A DNA stretch of 64,000 nt from Bradyrhizobium sp. CCGUVB4N (lineage in GTDB: Bacteria; Pseudomonadota; Alphaproteobacteria; Rhizobiales; Xanthobacteraceae), in assembly GCF_024199945.1 (NCBI RefSeq), contig NZ_JANADP010000001.1, forward strand, positions 4,030,001-4,094,000. Reading direction: 5' to 3'. The notes beneath the pieces were generated by a model, which made no database searches, was not told the origin of the DNA, and worked only from the letters and a program-made list of their open reading frames with translations. Position 1 is the stretch's first letter. Each line of letters starts with the position of its first letter. The position numbers were made by a program, and so were the translations under genes. Of the stretch, positions 1 to 7,698 are shown one piece after another.

Positions 1-1192
1 GGTGAAGGGCGGCAAGCAGCGCCTGCTGGCGCTCGGCGTTGCGCCGGCGCACGCGCCTGACGTGACTGTCATAGGCGCCGCTCTCCAGCATCGCCGCGAG
101 TGCCTCCTGCTCGATCAGCGGCGTGTGCCGGTCCATGATCTGCTTGGCGGCGGCGAACAGGGATCGCAAGCCCGGCGGCACCACGAGATAGCCGATCCGC
201 AAGGTCGGTGAGAGCGTCTTGGAGACGGTACCGAGATAGATCACGTTGTCGCGGCCTTCCAGCGCATGCAGCGGCGGGATCGGCTTGGTGTCGTAGCGAT
301 ACTCGCTGTCGTAATCGTCCTCGATCACGTAAGCGTCGTTCGCTCTCGCCCAGGCGAGCAATTGGTGCCGGCGTCCGATCGGCATCACGCCGCCGAGCGG
401 ATATTGATGCGACGGCGTCACATAGGCGAGGCGGGCGGCGATGCCCTCGAGCCGCCCGGTCTGGAGGCCCTCGGCATCGACCGTGACCGGCATCGCGACG
501 GCGCCCGTCGCAGCAAATGTGTGCCGTGCCATCTGGTAGCCGGGATCCTCCATGATGAAGCGGTCGCCGGCATCGAGCAGCAGGCGCGCGCAGATATCGA
601 GGCCCTGCTGCGAGCCGTTGACGACGACGATCTGGTCGACCTCGCAGCGGATGCTGCGCGATCGCCAGAGATAGCCCTGAAGCGCGGTCCTCAGCCGCAG
701 TGACCCGCAGGGGTCGTCATAGGCGAGCCGCTCGGGCTTGCGCGCCATTGCAGCCGTTACGGCCTTCTTCCATGCGAGCACGGGGAAGTCCGACGGCGAC
801 AGCTCGCCATAGCGGAAGTTGGCGACGAGCCCGCGTGGCGGCTCGTTCCAGCGCGGCGGGTCCTGGCGCAATCGCTCGCCGAATGCGGACAGCCGCACCT
901 TGCGCGTCGATGGCCGCGACGTCGCGCGGGCGCGTCCACGCTCCACCACGGCGCGCGCGACGCGCGGCCGGGCGCCAGGACGCGTCTCGATAAATCCTTC
1001 CGCCGTGAGCTGCTCATAGGCGATCGTGACGGTCGAGCGGGCCACGCCCATCTCACTGGCCAGCGCCCGCGACGACGGCAACAGGCCATCAGCGCCGTAG
1101 ACCAGCGACATGATCTGATCGCGCAAGGCCTCGTAGATCTGGCGAGCGCCCATGCGGCCGGCGCGGCGGTCGGGATTGGTTCTCTTCTGCAT
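1..1192 (-). CDS. MocR/PdxR-type GntR regulator with aminotransferase-like domain (3' end outside window)
   Basis: This is a fusion of an N-terminal GntR-type winged helix with a class I aminotransferase fold, the MocR/PdxR family of PLP-binding transcription regulators. The reading frame stays open from the ATG at 1192 to the left edge (397 codons), so the C-terminus is missing. Residues about 15-75 hold the DNA-binding part (IYEALRDQIMS, then LPSSRALASEMGVARSTV). Further in, YGELSPSDFPVLAWKKA, VVNGSQQGLDI, EDDYDSEY and GTVSKTLSPTLRIGYLV follow the aminotransferase order, and the lysine in SKTLSP is the expected PLP Schiff-base residue. Two further in-frame ATGs lie 3 and 9 bases upstream. 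It starts 54 bases after the redoxin stop on the same strand, so it may be the last gene of that operon. The effector and targets are unknown. Confidence 0.9.
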   Translation of the reverse strand, partial: MQKRTNPDRRAGRMGARQIYEALRDQIMSLVYGADGLLPSSRALASEMGVARSTVTIAYEQLTAEGFIETRPGARPRVARAVVERGRARATSRPSTRKVRLSAFGERLRQDPPRWNEPPRGLVANFRYGELSPSDFPVLAWKKAVTAAMARKPERLAYDDPCGSLRLRTALQGYLWRSRSIRCEVDQIVVVNGSQQGLDICARLLLDAGDRFIMEDPGYQMARHTFAATGAVAMPVTVDAEGLQTGRLEGIAARLAYVTPSHQYPLGGVMPIGRRHQLLAWARANDAYVIEDDYDSEYRYDTKPIPPLHALEGRDNVIYLGTVSKTLSPTLRIGYLVVPPGLRSLFAAAKQIMDRHTPLIEQEALAAMLESGAYDSHVRRVRRRNAERQQALLAALH

Positions 1193-1246
1193 CATCCACA
1201 TTCCAGGCCGGCACTTGCTGCGGACCGGCGAGCTTGGAATGTGTTT

Positions 1247-1843
1247 CTAGCCCTGTTCGCCGAGCGTTTCGGCGTAAGTTTTGCCGTAGGGATAAAAATG
1301 TTCCTTGCGGCCCTGATCCCATTGCGCCTTGAAGCCGGGCGCCGTGATGTCCCAATCCGGGCGGCAGATCTTGCTGACGGCCCGGAGATCTCCGCGGAGC
1401 TCCTCGACGGTCGGGCGCCCGAAGAACCAGTAGCCGTTGTAGATCTTGTGAATGCGCAAGCCGGGCTCCAGCACGATGACATGCGGAATCATCGGATTGT
1501 GCACGGGGTCGGTATATTCGGCGATGTCGAGATCCTTCTGAACGATGCGCCGTGAGTCCGAGAGGAACGGCCAATGCGCGCCGACGCCGCTGCGATATTC
1601 GTTGGTCTGGGTGATGTTGTCGGTGGTGATCGTCACCAGCCGGCAATAGCCCACCTCCATCTCGCGATGAAGTTGCAGCAGCCCTTCGGCCTGGCGGCGG
1701 TCCTTCGGACAGTAGCCGCCGCGGCCGAGAACGACGACCATCGGATCGATGCCCTGCAGCTCTGAGAGCTTGCGGTGCTTGCCGGTGTGATCGCTCAGCT
1801 CGTAATCCGGAAAGGTCGCTCCCGGCACCATGTCAGTTCGCAT
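1247..1843 (-). CDS. thioredoxin-fold redoxin (AhpC/TSA-like)
   Basis: A 198-residue protein of the thioredoxin/peroxiredoxin superfamily. The N-terminus PGATFPDYELSDHTG is the typical strand entry of AhpC/TSA proteins. The active-site region reads GRGGYCPKDRRQ, with one cysteine (about residue 45) and Asp where dithiol relatives have a second Cys. A resolving cysteine could come from Cys68 or the Cys in KICRPDW. The start ATG at 1843 is preceded by GGGAG. The gene begins 17 bases after the stop of the MOSC/ferredoxin reductase gene, so the two are almost certainly co-transcribed. That suggests the reductase may supply electrons or that both handle the same thiol or peroxide stress; this is inference. 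A peroxidase role is not proven by the sequence. Confidence 0.85.
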   Translation of the reverse strand: MRTDMVPGATFPDYELSDHTGKHRKLSELQGIDPMVVVLGRGGYCPKDRRQAEGLLQLHREMEVGYCRLVTITTDNITQTNEYRSGVGAHWPFLSDSRRIVQKDLDIAEYTDPVHNPMIPHVIVLEPGLRIHKIYNGYWFFGRPTVEELRGDLRAVSKICRPDWDITAPGFKAQWDQGRKEHFYPYGKTYAETLGEQG

Positions 1844-1859
1844 AGGACTCTCCCATGTT

Positions 1860-3614
1860 CTAGAGATCGATCACGATGTCGCCTTGCGGGCGTGCGCAGC
1901 AGATCAGGACATTTCCGTCCGCCGGTGCGTCGAGCGGATCGGGCTGATAGCTGACGTCGCCGGCAACGAGCCCGCTTTCGCAGTTGTGGCACACGCCGGT
2001 CCGGCACGACCAGCGCACGGGGACGTCGCAGGCTTCAGCCAGTTCGAGCAGGCTGGCGTAGGATGGTCCCCAGCAGACATTGAGGCCGCTGCGGGCAAAG
2101 GACACCATGGGTCCCGGGCCCGGTACGCCCAGCGGCAGATGCGCGGACCTGTTCGGTGAAGCTGCGATGCCGGGCGTCAACGAAGGCCTGGCGCCGAACA
2201 ATTCAGTGTGGATGCGATCGGGTGCCACGCCCCATGCGTGGAGGGCGGTCGTGAGGTCGCTGATGAACGCGGCCGGTCCGCAGAGATAGAAGTCGCCATC
2301 CTGGGGTACGTTGATGGTCTGGAGCAGCTGCCGGTCCAGATGTCCGGTGCTGTCGAAATCGACCTCGGGGCGATCGTTGGGATCGGGCCTGCTGTAGCAG
2401 ACGTGGCTGTGATGGTGAGGAAGCCTGCCCAGCAATTCGCGCACCTCGGCGCCGAAGGCATGCTCGCGGCCGTTGCGGTTGCCGTGCAGCCACCAGACCT
2501 CCCGTGTCGTTCCTTCCGCCGCGAGCGCGTGGAGCATCGCGAGAACCGGCGTCACGCCGATGCCGGCGCTCAGCAGGACAATTGGCCGCGTGCCCTGCTG
2601 CAGCGTGAAGCTGCCGCGCGGCGCACCGAGCTGGACGATGTCGCCGGGTTCGAGCTCGTCGGCGACGTACGTGCTGGCGATGCCGTGTGCTTCGCGTTTG
2701 ATGCTGAGACGATAGGACGCCGCATCGGCGTGGCGCGACAGCGAATAGCTGCGCGTCATCGCAGGCGTGGCGGAAGGTCCGAGCCGCATGATGACGAACT
2801 GGCCGGGCAGGGCCGCGACCCCCGGATGTCCGTCCGCCGGTTCGAGGATCAGCGACGTCACGTTGTCGGTTTCGGCGATCTTGCGCGCGACGCGATACGG
2901 TCGGAAGCCGCGCCAGGCGGGAGATGGGCTTGCCGCCGGACCAAGCCCGGCATTGCCTGTCGCCGGATTGTCCTTCTGCGCGAGCATGGCTGCGAAGGAA
3001 CGATGCCAGCCGCGGCTCAGCGCCGCAATTTTGAGCGCGCGCTCCAGGTGCTCGCGCGGGTGAGGGGGCAAATAGAGCAGCGTGTTGATCTCGAACACGC
3101 TCATGCTCTCAGGGCCGCTGGCGACCCGCATAATCTCATCACCCGCCTCGACGTCACCTTCCTCGATCACACGAAAATAGAATCCGGGCCGGCCGTGCTT
3201 GACCAGCAGCGCGGCCATGTCCGGCTCCTCCATGCGAATGCCGAGCCGGTAGCAGGTGACGCGCGGCTGCGTCACCTCGAACACGGCCGAGCCGATCCTG
3301 TAGCGATCTCCGATGCAGACCTCCGCGTCGGCGAGGCCCTCGACGGTGAAGTTCTCGCCGAATTGACCAGGAACGAAGTTCGATCGACCGAGATGCTCCT
3401 GCCAGTAGCGATAGGACGCATCCTGATAGACATACACGGCACGCTGCTCGCCGCCGTGACCCGCAATGTCGCCCTGGCCATCGCCATCGATGTTGAGCCG
3501 ACGCACTCTGCGCGGGCCTTCGACAGGGGCTTTCCAGATGCCGGTATGGACCGTCCGGCCTTGCCAGGCGATGTCACGCGGCAGGCCGACATTGACGGAC
3601 AGCAAACGTGCCAT
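1860..3614 (-). CDS. MOSC domain / ferredoxin reductase / 2Fe-2S ferredoxin fusion
   Basis: A 584-residue three-part protein. Residues about 1-170 form a MOSC domain (YiiM-like, with GQFGENFTVEGL and VTCYRLGIRM; the Cys is the usual sulfur-carrying position). Residues about 215-440 are an FAD/NAD-binding reductase, with RSYSLS for FAD binding, LLSAGIGVTPVLAML for NAD binding and FYLCGPAAF near the end. Residues about 500-584 are a plant-type 2Fe-2S ferredoxin with the cysteine pattern in WSCRTGVCHNCESG and a final Cys in LICCARP. MOSC proteins are linked to molybdenum-cofactor enzymes and to reduction of N-hydroxylated compounds; here the electron chain is fused on. The start chosen is the ATG at 3614, which has AGGGAGA upstream. 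An in-frame start 72 bases earlier would add a tail outside the domain. First gene of a probable operon with the redoxin. Confidence 0.93.
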   Translation of the reverse strand: MARLLSVNVGLPRDIAWQGRTVHTGIWKAPVEGPRRVRRLNIDGDGQGDIAGHGGEQRAVYVYQDASYRYWQEHLGRSNFVPGQFGENFTVEGLADAEVCIGDRYRIGSAVFEVTQPRVTCYRLGIRMEEPDMAALLVKHGRPGFYFRVIEEGDVEAGDEIMRVASGPESMSVFEINTLLYLPPHPREHLERALKIAALSRGWHRSFAAMLAQKDNPATGNAGLGPAASPSPAWRGFRPYRVARKIAETDNVTSLILEPADGHPGVAALPGQFVIMRLGPSATPAMTRSYSLSRHADAASYRLSIKREAHGIASTYVADELEPGDIVQLGAPRGSFTLQQGTRPIVLLSAGIGVTPVLAMLHALAAEGTTREVWWLHGNRNGREHAFGAEVRELLGRLPHHHSHVCYSRPDPNDRPEVDFDSTGHLDRQLLQTINVPQDGDFYLCGPAAFISDLTTALHAWGVAPDRIHTELFGARPSLTPGIAASPNRSAHLPLGVPGPGPMVSFARSGLNVCWGPSYASLLELAEACDVPVRWSCRTGVCHNCESGLVAGDVSYQPDPLDAPADGNVLICCARPQGDIVIDL

Positions 3615-3799
3615 GTCTGTTCTCCCTGCGACCACTGCGGCTCCGCGCTCCGGCGGATTCCGGATCACGACGACCCTAATCTGCATCCCGGCCGGCTTTT
3701 TGGCGCGTTAGGCGTTGTTAGACGTTGCGAGGCCGGCTTGCCGCCGGCTGCCCACGTTCCGATCTAGGCAAGACCGAAACCGCAAGGCGGGAGATCGAG

Positions 3800-4180
3800 A
3801 TGGATGACCAGGCCAAATTGGCGGCGCTGCAGCGCCACTGGGAGGCGTCGGATGCGAACGATTTCGAGGCCGAGCATGACATCTACCGCGACGACGCCGT
3901 GCTCGATTATCCGCAGTCCGGCGAGCGTATCCGCGGCCGACGGAACATCCAGCAGAGCCGCTTCGTGCAGCCGAACCAGAAGCGCTTCACGGTGCGGCGG
4001 ATTATCGGTGGCGGCGATCTCTGGGTGAGCGAATTCGTCCTGACCTATGACGGGGTGCCATCCTACGTCGTCAGCATCATGGAATTCCGCGACGGATTGG
4101 TAGCGCACGAAACGCAATATTTCGGTGACCGGTTCGATCCGTCACCATCGCGCGCGCATCTCGTGGAGGTCGTTGGTTAG
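3800..4180 (+). CDS. SnoaL-like / NTF2-fold protein
   Basis: A 126-residue cone-shaped NTF2-like protein. The typical SnoaL pattern is visible: an N-terminal helix with LQRHWEASDANDFEAEHDIYRDDAVLDYPQ, the GERIRGRRNIQ loop, and strands ending in SIMEFRDGLVAHETQYFGD. Such proteins act as small isomerases, hydrolases or binding proteins; the sequence does not say which. The ATG at 3800 has an AAGGCGGGA element about 10 bases upstream and was preferred over a longer in-frame start at 3725. It is divergent from the MOSC fusion gene, with 185 bases between the two starts that must hold both promoters. Confidence 0.85.
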   Translation: MDDQAKLAALQRHWEASDANDFEAEHDIYRDDAVLDYPQSGERIRGRRNIQQSRFVQPNQKRFTVRRIIGGGDLWVSEFVLTYDGVPSYVVSIMEFRDGLVAHETQYFGDRFDPSPSRAHLVEVVG

Positions 4181-4316
4181 GAGCGAAGCTCACGCCTGCA
4201 CGCGTAACGAGAGCGCGACCCGGAACTCCGATGCGGCGGCTGGTCGCACGCGTCTCGTCTTGATTCCGGCGCACCCGGCTTTATCTCTGGGGAGAACAAG
4301 AATCCGGGCCCCTCTG

Positions 4317-4349
4317 GCGAGGACGCTGACAATGTCAGCAAAACCTCGC
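4317..4349 (+). promoter_or_regulatory. two-tier hairpin in the leader of the terB-terC operon
   Basis: The sequence folds into an outer stem GCGAGG/CCTCGC and an inner stem GCTGAC/GTCAGC with loop AAT, separated by AC on one side and AAAA on the other. All pairs are Watson-Crick. It lies 127 bases upstream of the terB-like ATG in a gap of about 300 bases (4181-4476) that otherwise shows no gene. There is no U-run after it, so it is not a standard terminator. It could be a cis-regulatory RNA element or an operator. Confidence 0.5.
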
Positions 4350-4476
4350 GATGTCGGATGACCTGTCCCGCGCGAATGCGATGGATCGGCCGATCGTCGG
4401 GCCTTCTTACGTTCCCTCCGACCAATCGTCCCATCTGCAGCTCCGCGCGGCCATTTCGCAAGATTGAGGAGCGACG

Positions 4477-4938
4477 ATGTCTGACGCCAATAATTCCAAT
4501 CCGATCGAACTCGAGATCACCGAGCCGCGCAGCTTTAGCGAGCAGGCTGCGGTGGCGCTGGTGATCGCCGGCGCACTGGTTGCCGTGGCCGACCGGCGCG
4601 TGTCGCCGGTCGAGCGCGACGAGGTGATCCGGTTCATCAGGGAACGCGGATTGGCGCCGCATATCAGCGAGGAGCGCCTGTTTGCGATGTTCGACGAGCT
4701 CGCCGAACGGCTCGAAGAGCCTGATTTCGCCAATGTGGTGATCGACACCTTGCGGCCGGTCTCGGACCTGCCGCTGTCGTCCCATCTCATCGAGCTGTCG
4801 GAGCGCGTCGCGGCCGCGGACGAGGACGTGCATCCGCACGAGGTGCAGGCGATCAAGCTGTTGCGCCTGCTGACGCTGGTGCTGCCGCGCGCGAAGCCGG
4901 TCGGGGCGGCTGCGGTCAGCGCCGCCGCGAAGGCGTGA
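4477..4938 (+). CDS. TerB-like tellurite resistance family protein
   Basis: A 153-residue, mostly helical, acidic protein. SEQAAVALVIAGALVAVADRRVSPVERDEVIRFI and the second half ELSERVAAADEDVHPHEVQAIKLL match the TerB/DjlA-type fold with its paired helices and acidic turn (DRRVSPVE, ADEDVHPHE). TerB-like proteins are cytosolic partners of TerC-type membrane proteins and are linked to metal-ion or tellurite stress. The ATG is preceded by GAGGAG. Next on the strand are a small membrane protein (2-base gap) and a TerC family gene, which supports the assignment. Actual tellurite resistance is not implied. Confidence 0.82.
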   Translation: MSDANNSNPIELEITEPRSFSEQAAVALVIAGALVAVADRRVSPVERDEVIRFIRERGLAPHISEERLFAMFDELAERLEEPDFANVVIDTLRPVSDLPLSSHLIELSERVAAADEDVHPHEVQAIKLLRLLTLVLPRAKPVGAAAVSAAAKA

Positions 4939-4940
4939 GC

Positions 4941-5303
4941 ATGAGCGCAGCTTCGGACGAGCAAAAGACGAGGTCTGCGGGCGCCACCGGTCAACCGGCC
5001 GGTGGCGACCCGCGGCTTGACGCGCTCGTTCATCGGCTGCCGCCGCGCCTTGCCGGCACCGTCGACTATCTCCTGCAACCGTCCAGCCGCTGGGTCCGGA
5101 TTCCCTCGGGCGCGCTGCTCGTCGTCGGTGGCGTGCTGTCCTTCCTGCCGGTCCTCGGCATCTGGATGCTGCCACTCGGCCTCGCGCTGCTCGCCGAGGA
5201 CGTGCCGGCGCTGCGTGCGTCCCGCTCAAAGGTCTTCGATTGGATCGAGCGCCGCAAACCGCACTGGCTGGATCCGTCAGTTTCGAAAAATAATCAGTCA
5301 TGA
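4941..5303 (+). CDS. small membrane protein of the terB-terC operon
   Basis: A 120-residue protein that I do not recognise by family name. The first 40 residues are hydrophilic. Residues about 50-90 contain a hydrophobic hairpin (SGALLVVGGVLSFLPVLGIWMLPLGLALLAED) long enough for one or two membrane passes, followed by a basic tail with FDWIERRKPHW. The start is the ATG at 4941, 2 bases after the terB-like stop; a GTG at 4935 overlapping that stop is an alternative. The stop overlaps the next start (ATGA), so translation is probably coupled to the TerC-type protein, which suggests they form a membrane complex. Confidence 0.75.
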   Translation: MSAASDEQKTRSAGATGQPAGGDPRLDALVHRLPPRLAGTVDYLLQPSSRWVRIPSGALLVVGGVLSFLPVLGIWMLPLGLALLAEDVPALRASRSKVFDWIERRKPHWLDPSVSKNNQS

Positions 5304-5938
5304 TTGAACTCATCACCGCCGAAGCGCTGACCGCGCTGCTCCAGGTCGTTCTGATCGACCTCGTGCTCGCCGGCGACAATGCCGTCGTCATCGGTCTCGC
5401 CGCTGCAGGCCTCCCGGCCGATCAGCGCCGCCGTGCCATCGTCGTCGGCATCGTGGCCGCGACCGGCTTGCGCATCGTCTTCGCCGGCGTCGCAACCCAG
5501 CTCCTGCAGGTGATCGGCCTGCTGCTCGCCGGCGGTGTGCTGTTGCTGTGGGTGTGCTGGAAGATGTGGCGCGAGCTGCGTGAGCAGGCCGCGCATGCGA
5601 ACCAGCTTGCCTTCAGCCATGGCGGTGGAGCGACCAGCGCGGCTGCGCCGCGCAAGACGTTCAAGCAGGCTGCCTTGCAGATCGTCGCCGCCGACGTCTC
5701 GATGTCGCTCGACAACGTGCTCGCGGTCGCGGGCGCGGCGCGAGAGCACCCCTACATCCTCGTCTTCGGCCTGGTCCTGTCAGTCGCGCTGATGGGCGTC
5801 GCGGCCGATCTGCTCGGCCGCGTGCTCCAGAAGCAGCGCTGGATCGCCTATGTCGGCCTCGCCATCATCGTCTACGTCGCCTTCGAGATGATCTATCGCG
5901 GCTCGCTCGAGCTCGCGCCTGTCATCGCGAGCCTCTAA
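5300..5938 (+). CDS. TerC family integral membrane protein (YjbE-type)
   Basis: A 212-residue polytopic membrane protein. The family hallmarks are the acidic intramembrane motifs LIDLVLAGDNAVVIGLA near the start and VAADVSMSLDNVLAVAG in the middle, each with an Asp and Asn in a transmembrane helix. Six to seven hydrophobic segments are visible. TerC-type proteins are known or suspected manganese or metal exporters of the inner membrane. The ATG overlaps the upstream stop by 4 bases. The length fits the YjbE subgroup. Confidence 0.9.
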   Translation: MIELITAEALTALLQVVLIDLVLAGDNAVVIGLAAAGLPADQRRRAIVVGIVAATGLRIVFAGVATQLLQVIGLLLAGGVLLLWVCWKMWRELREQAAHANQLAFSHGGGATSAAAPRKTFKQAALQIVAADVSMSLDNVLAVAGAAREHPYILVFGLVLSVALMGVAADLLGRVLQKQRWIAYVGLAIIVYVAFEMIYRGSLELAPVIASL

Positions 5939-5968
5939 GTCCTGCCTTCCTGAAGTCCTGCCTTCCTG
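5937..5968. repeat. 16-bp tandem duplication over the terC stop codon
   Basis: AAGTCCTGCCTTCCTG occurs twice in direct tandem, beginning within the TAA stop codon of the terC-type gene. The copies are identical, which suggests a recent slippage duplication. It does not alter either reading frame. Confidence 0.9.
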
Positions 5969-5991
5969 CCTACGTTTTTCTGGAGTGATCG

Positions 5992-6576
5992 ATGTCGTCT
6001 GAACCCCAAGCACCTTTGGCCGCGCGTGCGCCGCAGCCGCCGATCGGCCTGTTTCCGCGGCTGATCTTCGGCTCGCGCTGGCTGCAATTGCCGCTCTATG
6101 TCGGCCTCATCGTCGCGCAGGCCGTTTACGTGCTGCTGTTCCTGAAAGAGCTCTGGCACCTGGTCGCGCACTCCTTCGACGCCAGCGAGCAGCAGATCAT
6201 GCTGGTCGTGCTCGGCCTGATCGACGTCGTCATGATCTCGAACCTGCTCGTCATGGTGATCGTCGGCGGTTACGAGACCTTTGTCTCCCGCCTGAACCTG
6301 CGCGGCCATCCCGACGAGCCGGAATGGCTGAGCCATGTCAACGCCAGCGTGCTCAAGATCAAGCTCGCGATGGCGATCGTCGGCATCTCCTCGATCTCGC
6401 TGCTCAGGACCTTCATCGAGGCCGGCAATCTCGGCACCACGCGCAGCAATTTCACCGAGACCGGCGTGATGTGGCAGGTGCTGATCCACCTGACCTTCAT
6501 CATCTCGGCGATCGGCATCGCCTGGGTCGACCGCCTCAGCGAAAACGGACATCGCAAGGAGAACGGTCACGCCTGA
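5992..6576 (+). CDS. UPF0114 / YqhA family membrane protein
   Basis: A 194-residue inner-membrane protein of the UPF0114 (YqhA) family. Motifs typical of the family are GSRWLQLPLYVGLI near the N-terminus, MLVVLGLIDVVMISNLLVMVIVGGYETFVSRL in the middle, and VKIKLAMAIVGISSISLLR-like text followed by VDRL at the end. Four hydrophobic helices are visible. The function is not established. It follows terC by 53 bases and is the last gene of the plus-strand run, with a TGGAG ribosome site. Its stop lies inside a convergent terminator hairpin. Confidence 0.88.
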   Translation: MSSEPQAPLAARAPQPPIGLFPRLIFGSRWLQLPLYVGLIVAQAVYVLLFLKELWHLVAHSFDASEQQIMLVVLGLIDVVMISNLLVMVIVGGYETFVSRLNLRGHPDEPEWLSHVNASVLKIKLAMAIVGISSISLLRTFIEAGNLGTTRSNFTETGVMWQVLIHLTFIISAIGIAWVDRLSENGHRKENGHA

Positions 6577-6598
6577 GCGCGAGCCGCTCGCTCAGGCG
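6570..6598. terminator. convergent terminator hairpin overlapping two stop codons
   Basis: CGCCTGAGCG and CGCTCAGGCG form a perfect 10-bp stem with a 9-base loop. The stem contains the stop codon of the UPF0114 gene (plus) and of the AraC gene (minus), so it most likely ends transcription from both sides. No clear U-run follows. Confidence 0.6.
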
Positions 6599-7560
6599 CC
6601 GACGGCAAAATGAAGCGGTCGCCGTCCGCGCGCCAGCGTCTCGGACGGTGCTTCGCCGAAGGCCTGCTTGTAGCCCCTCGAGAAATCGCCGAGGTGCCAG
6701 AAGCCGTTGCCGAGCGCTGCGGCCTTCACCGTCAATCCGTCGCCTCCGGTCATGAGCTGGATGCGAACGGCCCACAGGCGCTTGAGACGCAGATAGTGAT
6801 GCAGGCTGACGCCGTGCACCGCTTGCGTCGCGACCTGGAGCGTGCGCGCGGACACGCCAAGCGCAGCTGCGAGGTCGTCGCTGTAGAGCGGCTTGCTACC
6901 GAACAGTTCGACGACCTCGTCGAGCTGCGCAATCAGCTTGCGGTGCCGGTCGAACGAACCGGGACGGGCGGTGCGGGCCTCGGCCGGCACCAGGACAGCG
7001 TCGAGGCCTGCGAGCAGCGTTTCCTGGATCGGACGGTTGAGCGCCTCGAATTGACGCGGCGAACCGCATGCCGAAGCCAGCGAGAACATCTCCAGGAAAA
7101 TGGCGCGCAAGCGTGCCATCGGATCGTCCTGCGTGCGGACATAGGCGAGGCCGGAGTTGAAATCCGCCCAGCCGCGATGCCGCATGTCCGAGTTGAAGCG
7201 CAGCATGACATAGGTGTTGGGTTGCTGCTCCATCGACTCCACCGGCGCCTTGCCGCGCATCACGGCGATGGTCGAACTGTCGACCTCGCCGCCGTTGGTG
7301 ATGGCGTGAAAGGAAAGGGGCACAACGAGGCCGATGCCGGTGTCCGTCCCGATCTCGGCTTCGTAGCGTCGCGCAAACGCGCGCTGAAGTACGAACAGCC
7401 CGTTCTGGAGCGGCAGGATTGCGCGCGACAGCGAGAACTCGCGCGGCCGAAGCGGCGTGCTGGTGCCGAGGCCGAGTACCTCGTTGGCACGAAACTCGCT
7501 GAAATCCGAGAAGCGCTCGATTTTCAGGACTCGCGAAGGCTTCAGCCGATTGACCGGCAT
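6592..7560 (-). CDS. AraC family transcriptional regulator
   Basis: A 322-residue regulator. The C-terminal third carries the AraC double helix-turn-helix: YSDDLAAALGVSARTLQVATQAVHG followed by NGFWHLGDFSRGYKQAFGEAPSETL, the family signature with the conserved F-x-R-x-F-x-x-x-F/P-like spacing. The N-terminal 200 residues are a sensing domain with no motif I recognise. The start is taken as the ATG at 7560; a TTG 45 bases upstream is an alternative. It faces away from a LysR gene on the same strand (7699-8637), and neither neighbour gives away its target. Confidence 0.88.
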   Translation of the reverse strand: MPVNRLKPSRVLKIERFSDFSEFRANEVLGLGTSTPLRPREFSLSRAILPLQNGLFVLQRAFARRYEAEIGTDTGIGLVVPLSFHAITNGGEVDSSTIAVMRGKAPVESMEQQPNTYVMLRFNSDMRHRGWADFNSGLAYVRTQDDPMARLRAIFLEMFSLASACGSPRQFEALNRPIQETLLAGLDAVLVPAEARTARPGSFDRHRKLIAQLDEVVELFGSKPLYSDDLAAALGVSARTLQVATQAVHGVSLHHYLRLKRLWAVRIQLMTGGDGLTVKAAALGNGFWHLGDFSRGYKQAFGEAPSETLARGRRPLHFAVGA

Positions 7561-7698
7561 GTCGATGTCCCAGGGGCCACAGCTGTCGGGGTGGAACCGA
7601 AACAATTACCAGACGGCCAACTGCTGTTCATATCCCGGAAACTACTGCCATTTCAGCGGCGATTCCTATTGCGCGTGATCGCAGGGGACGCATGCAGA

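Noticed and set aside
2208..3767. 519-codon plus-strand frame
   Set aside because: Antisense to the MOSC/ferredoxin reductase fusion, whose domains are unmistakable.
4283..4349. yybP-ykoY manganese riboswitch before the terC-type operon
   Set aside because: GGGGAG and AGCAAAACC resemble the riboswitch's conserved strands, but the closing helix and the ACATAC-type loop are missing and the hairpin closes on itself locally.
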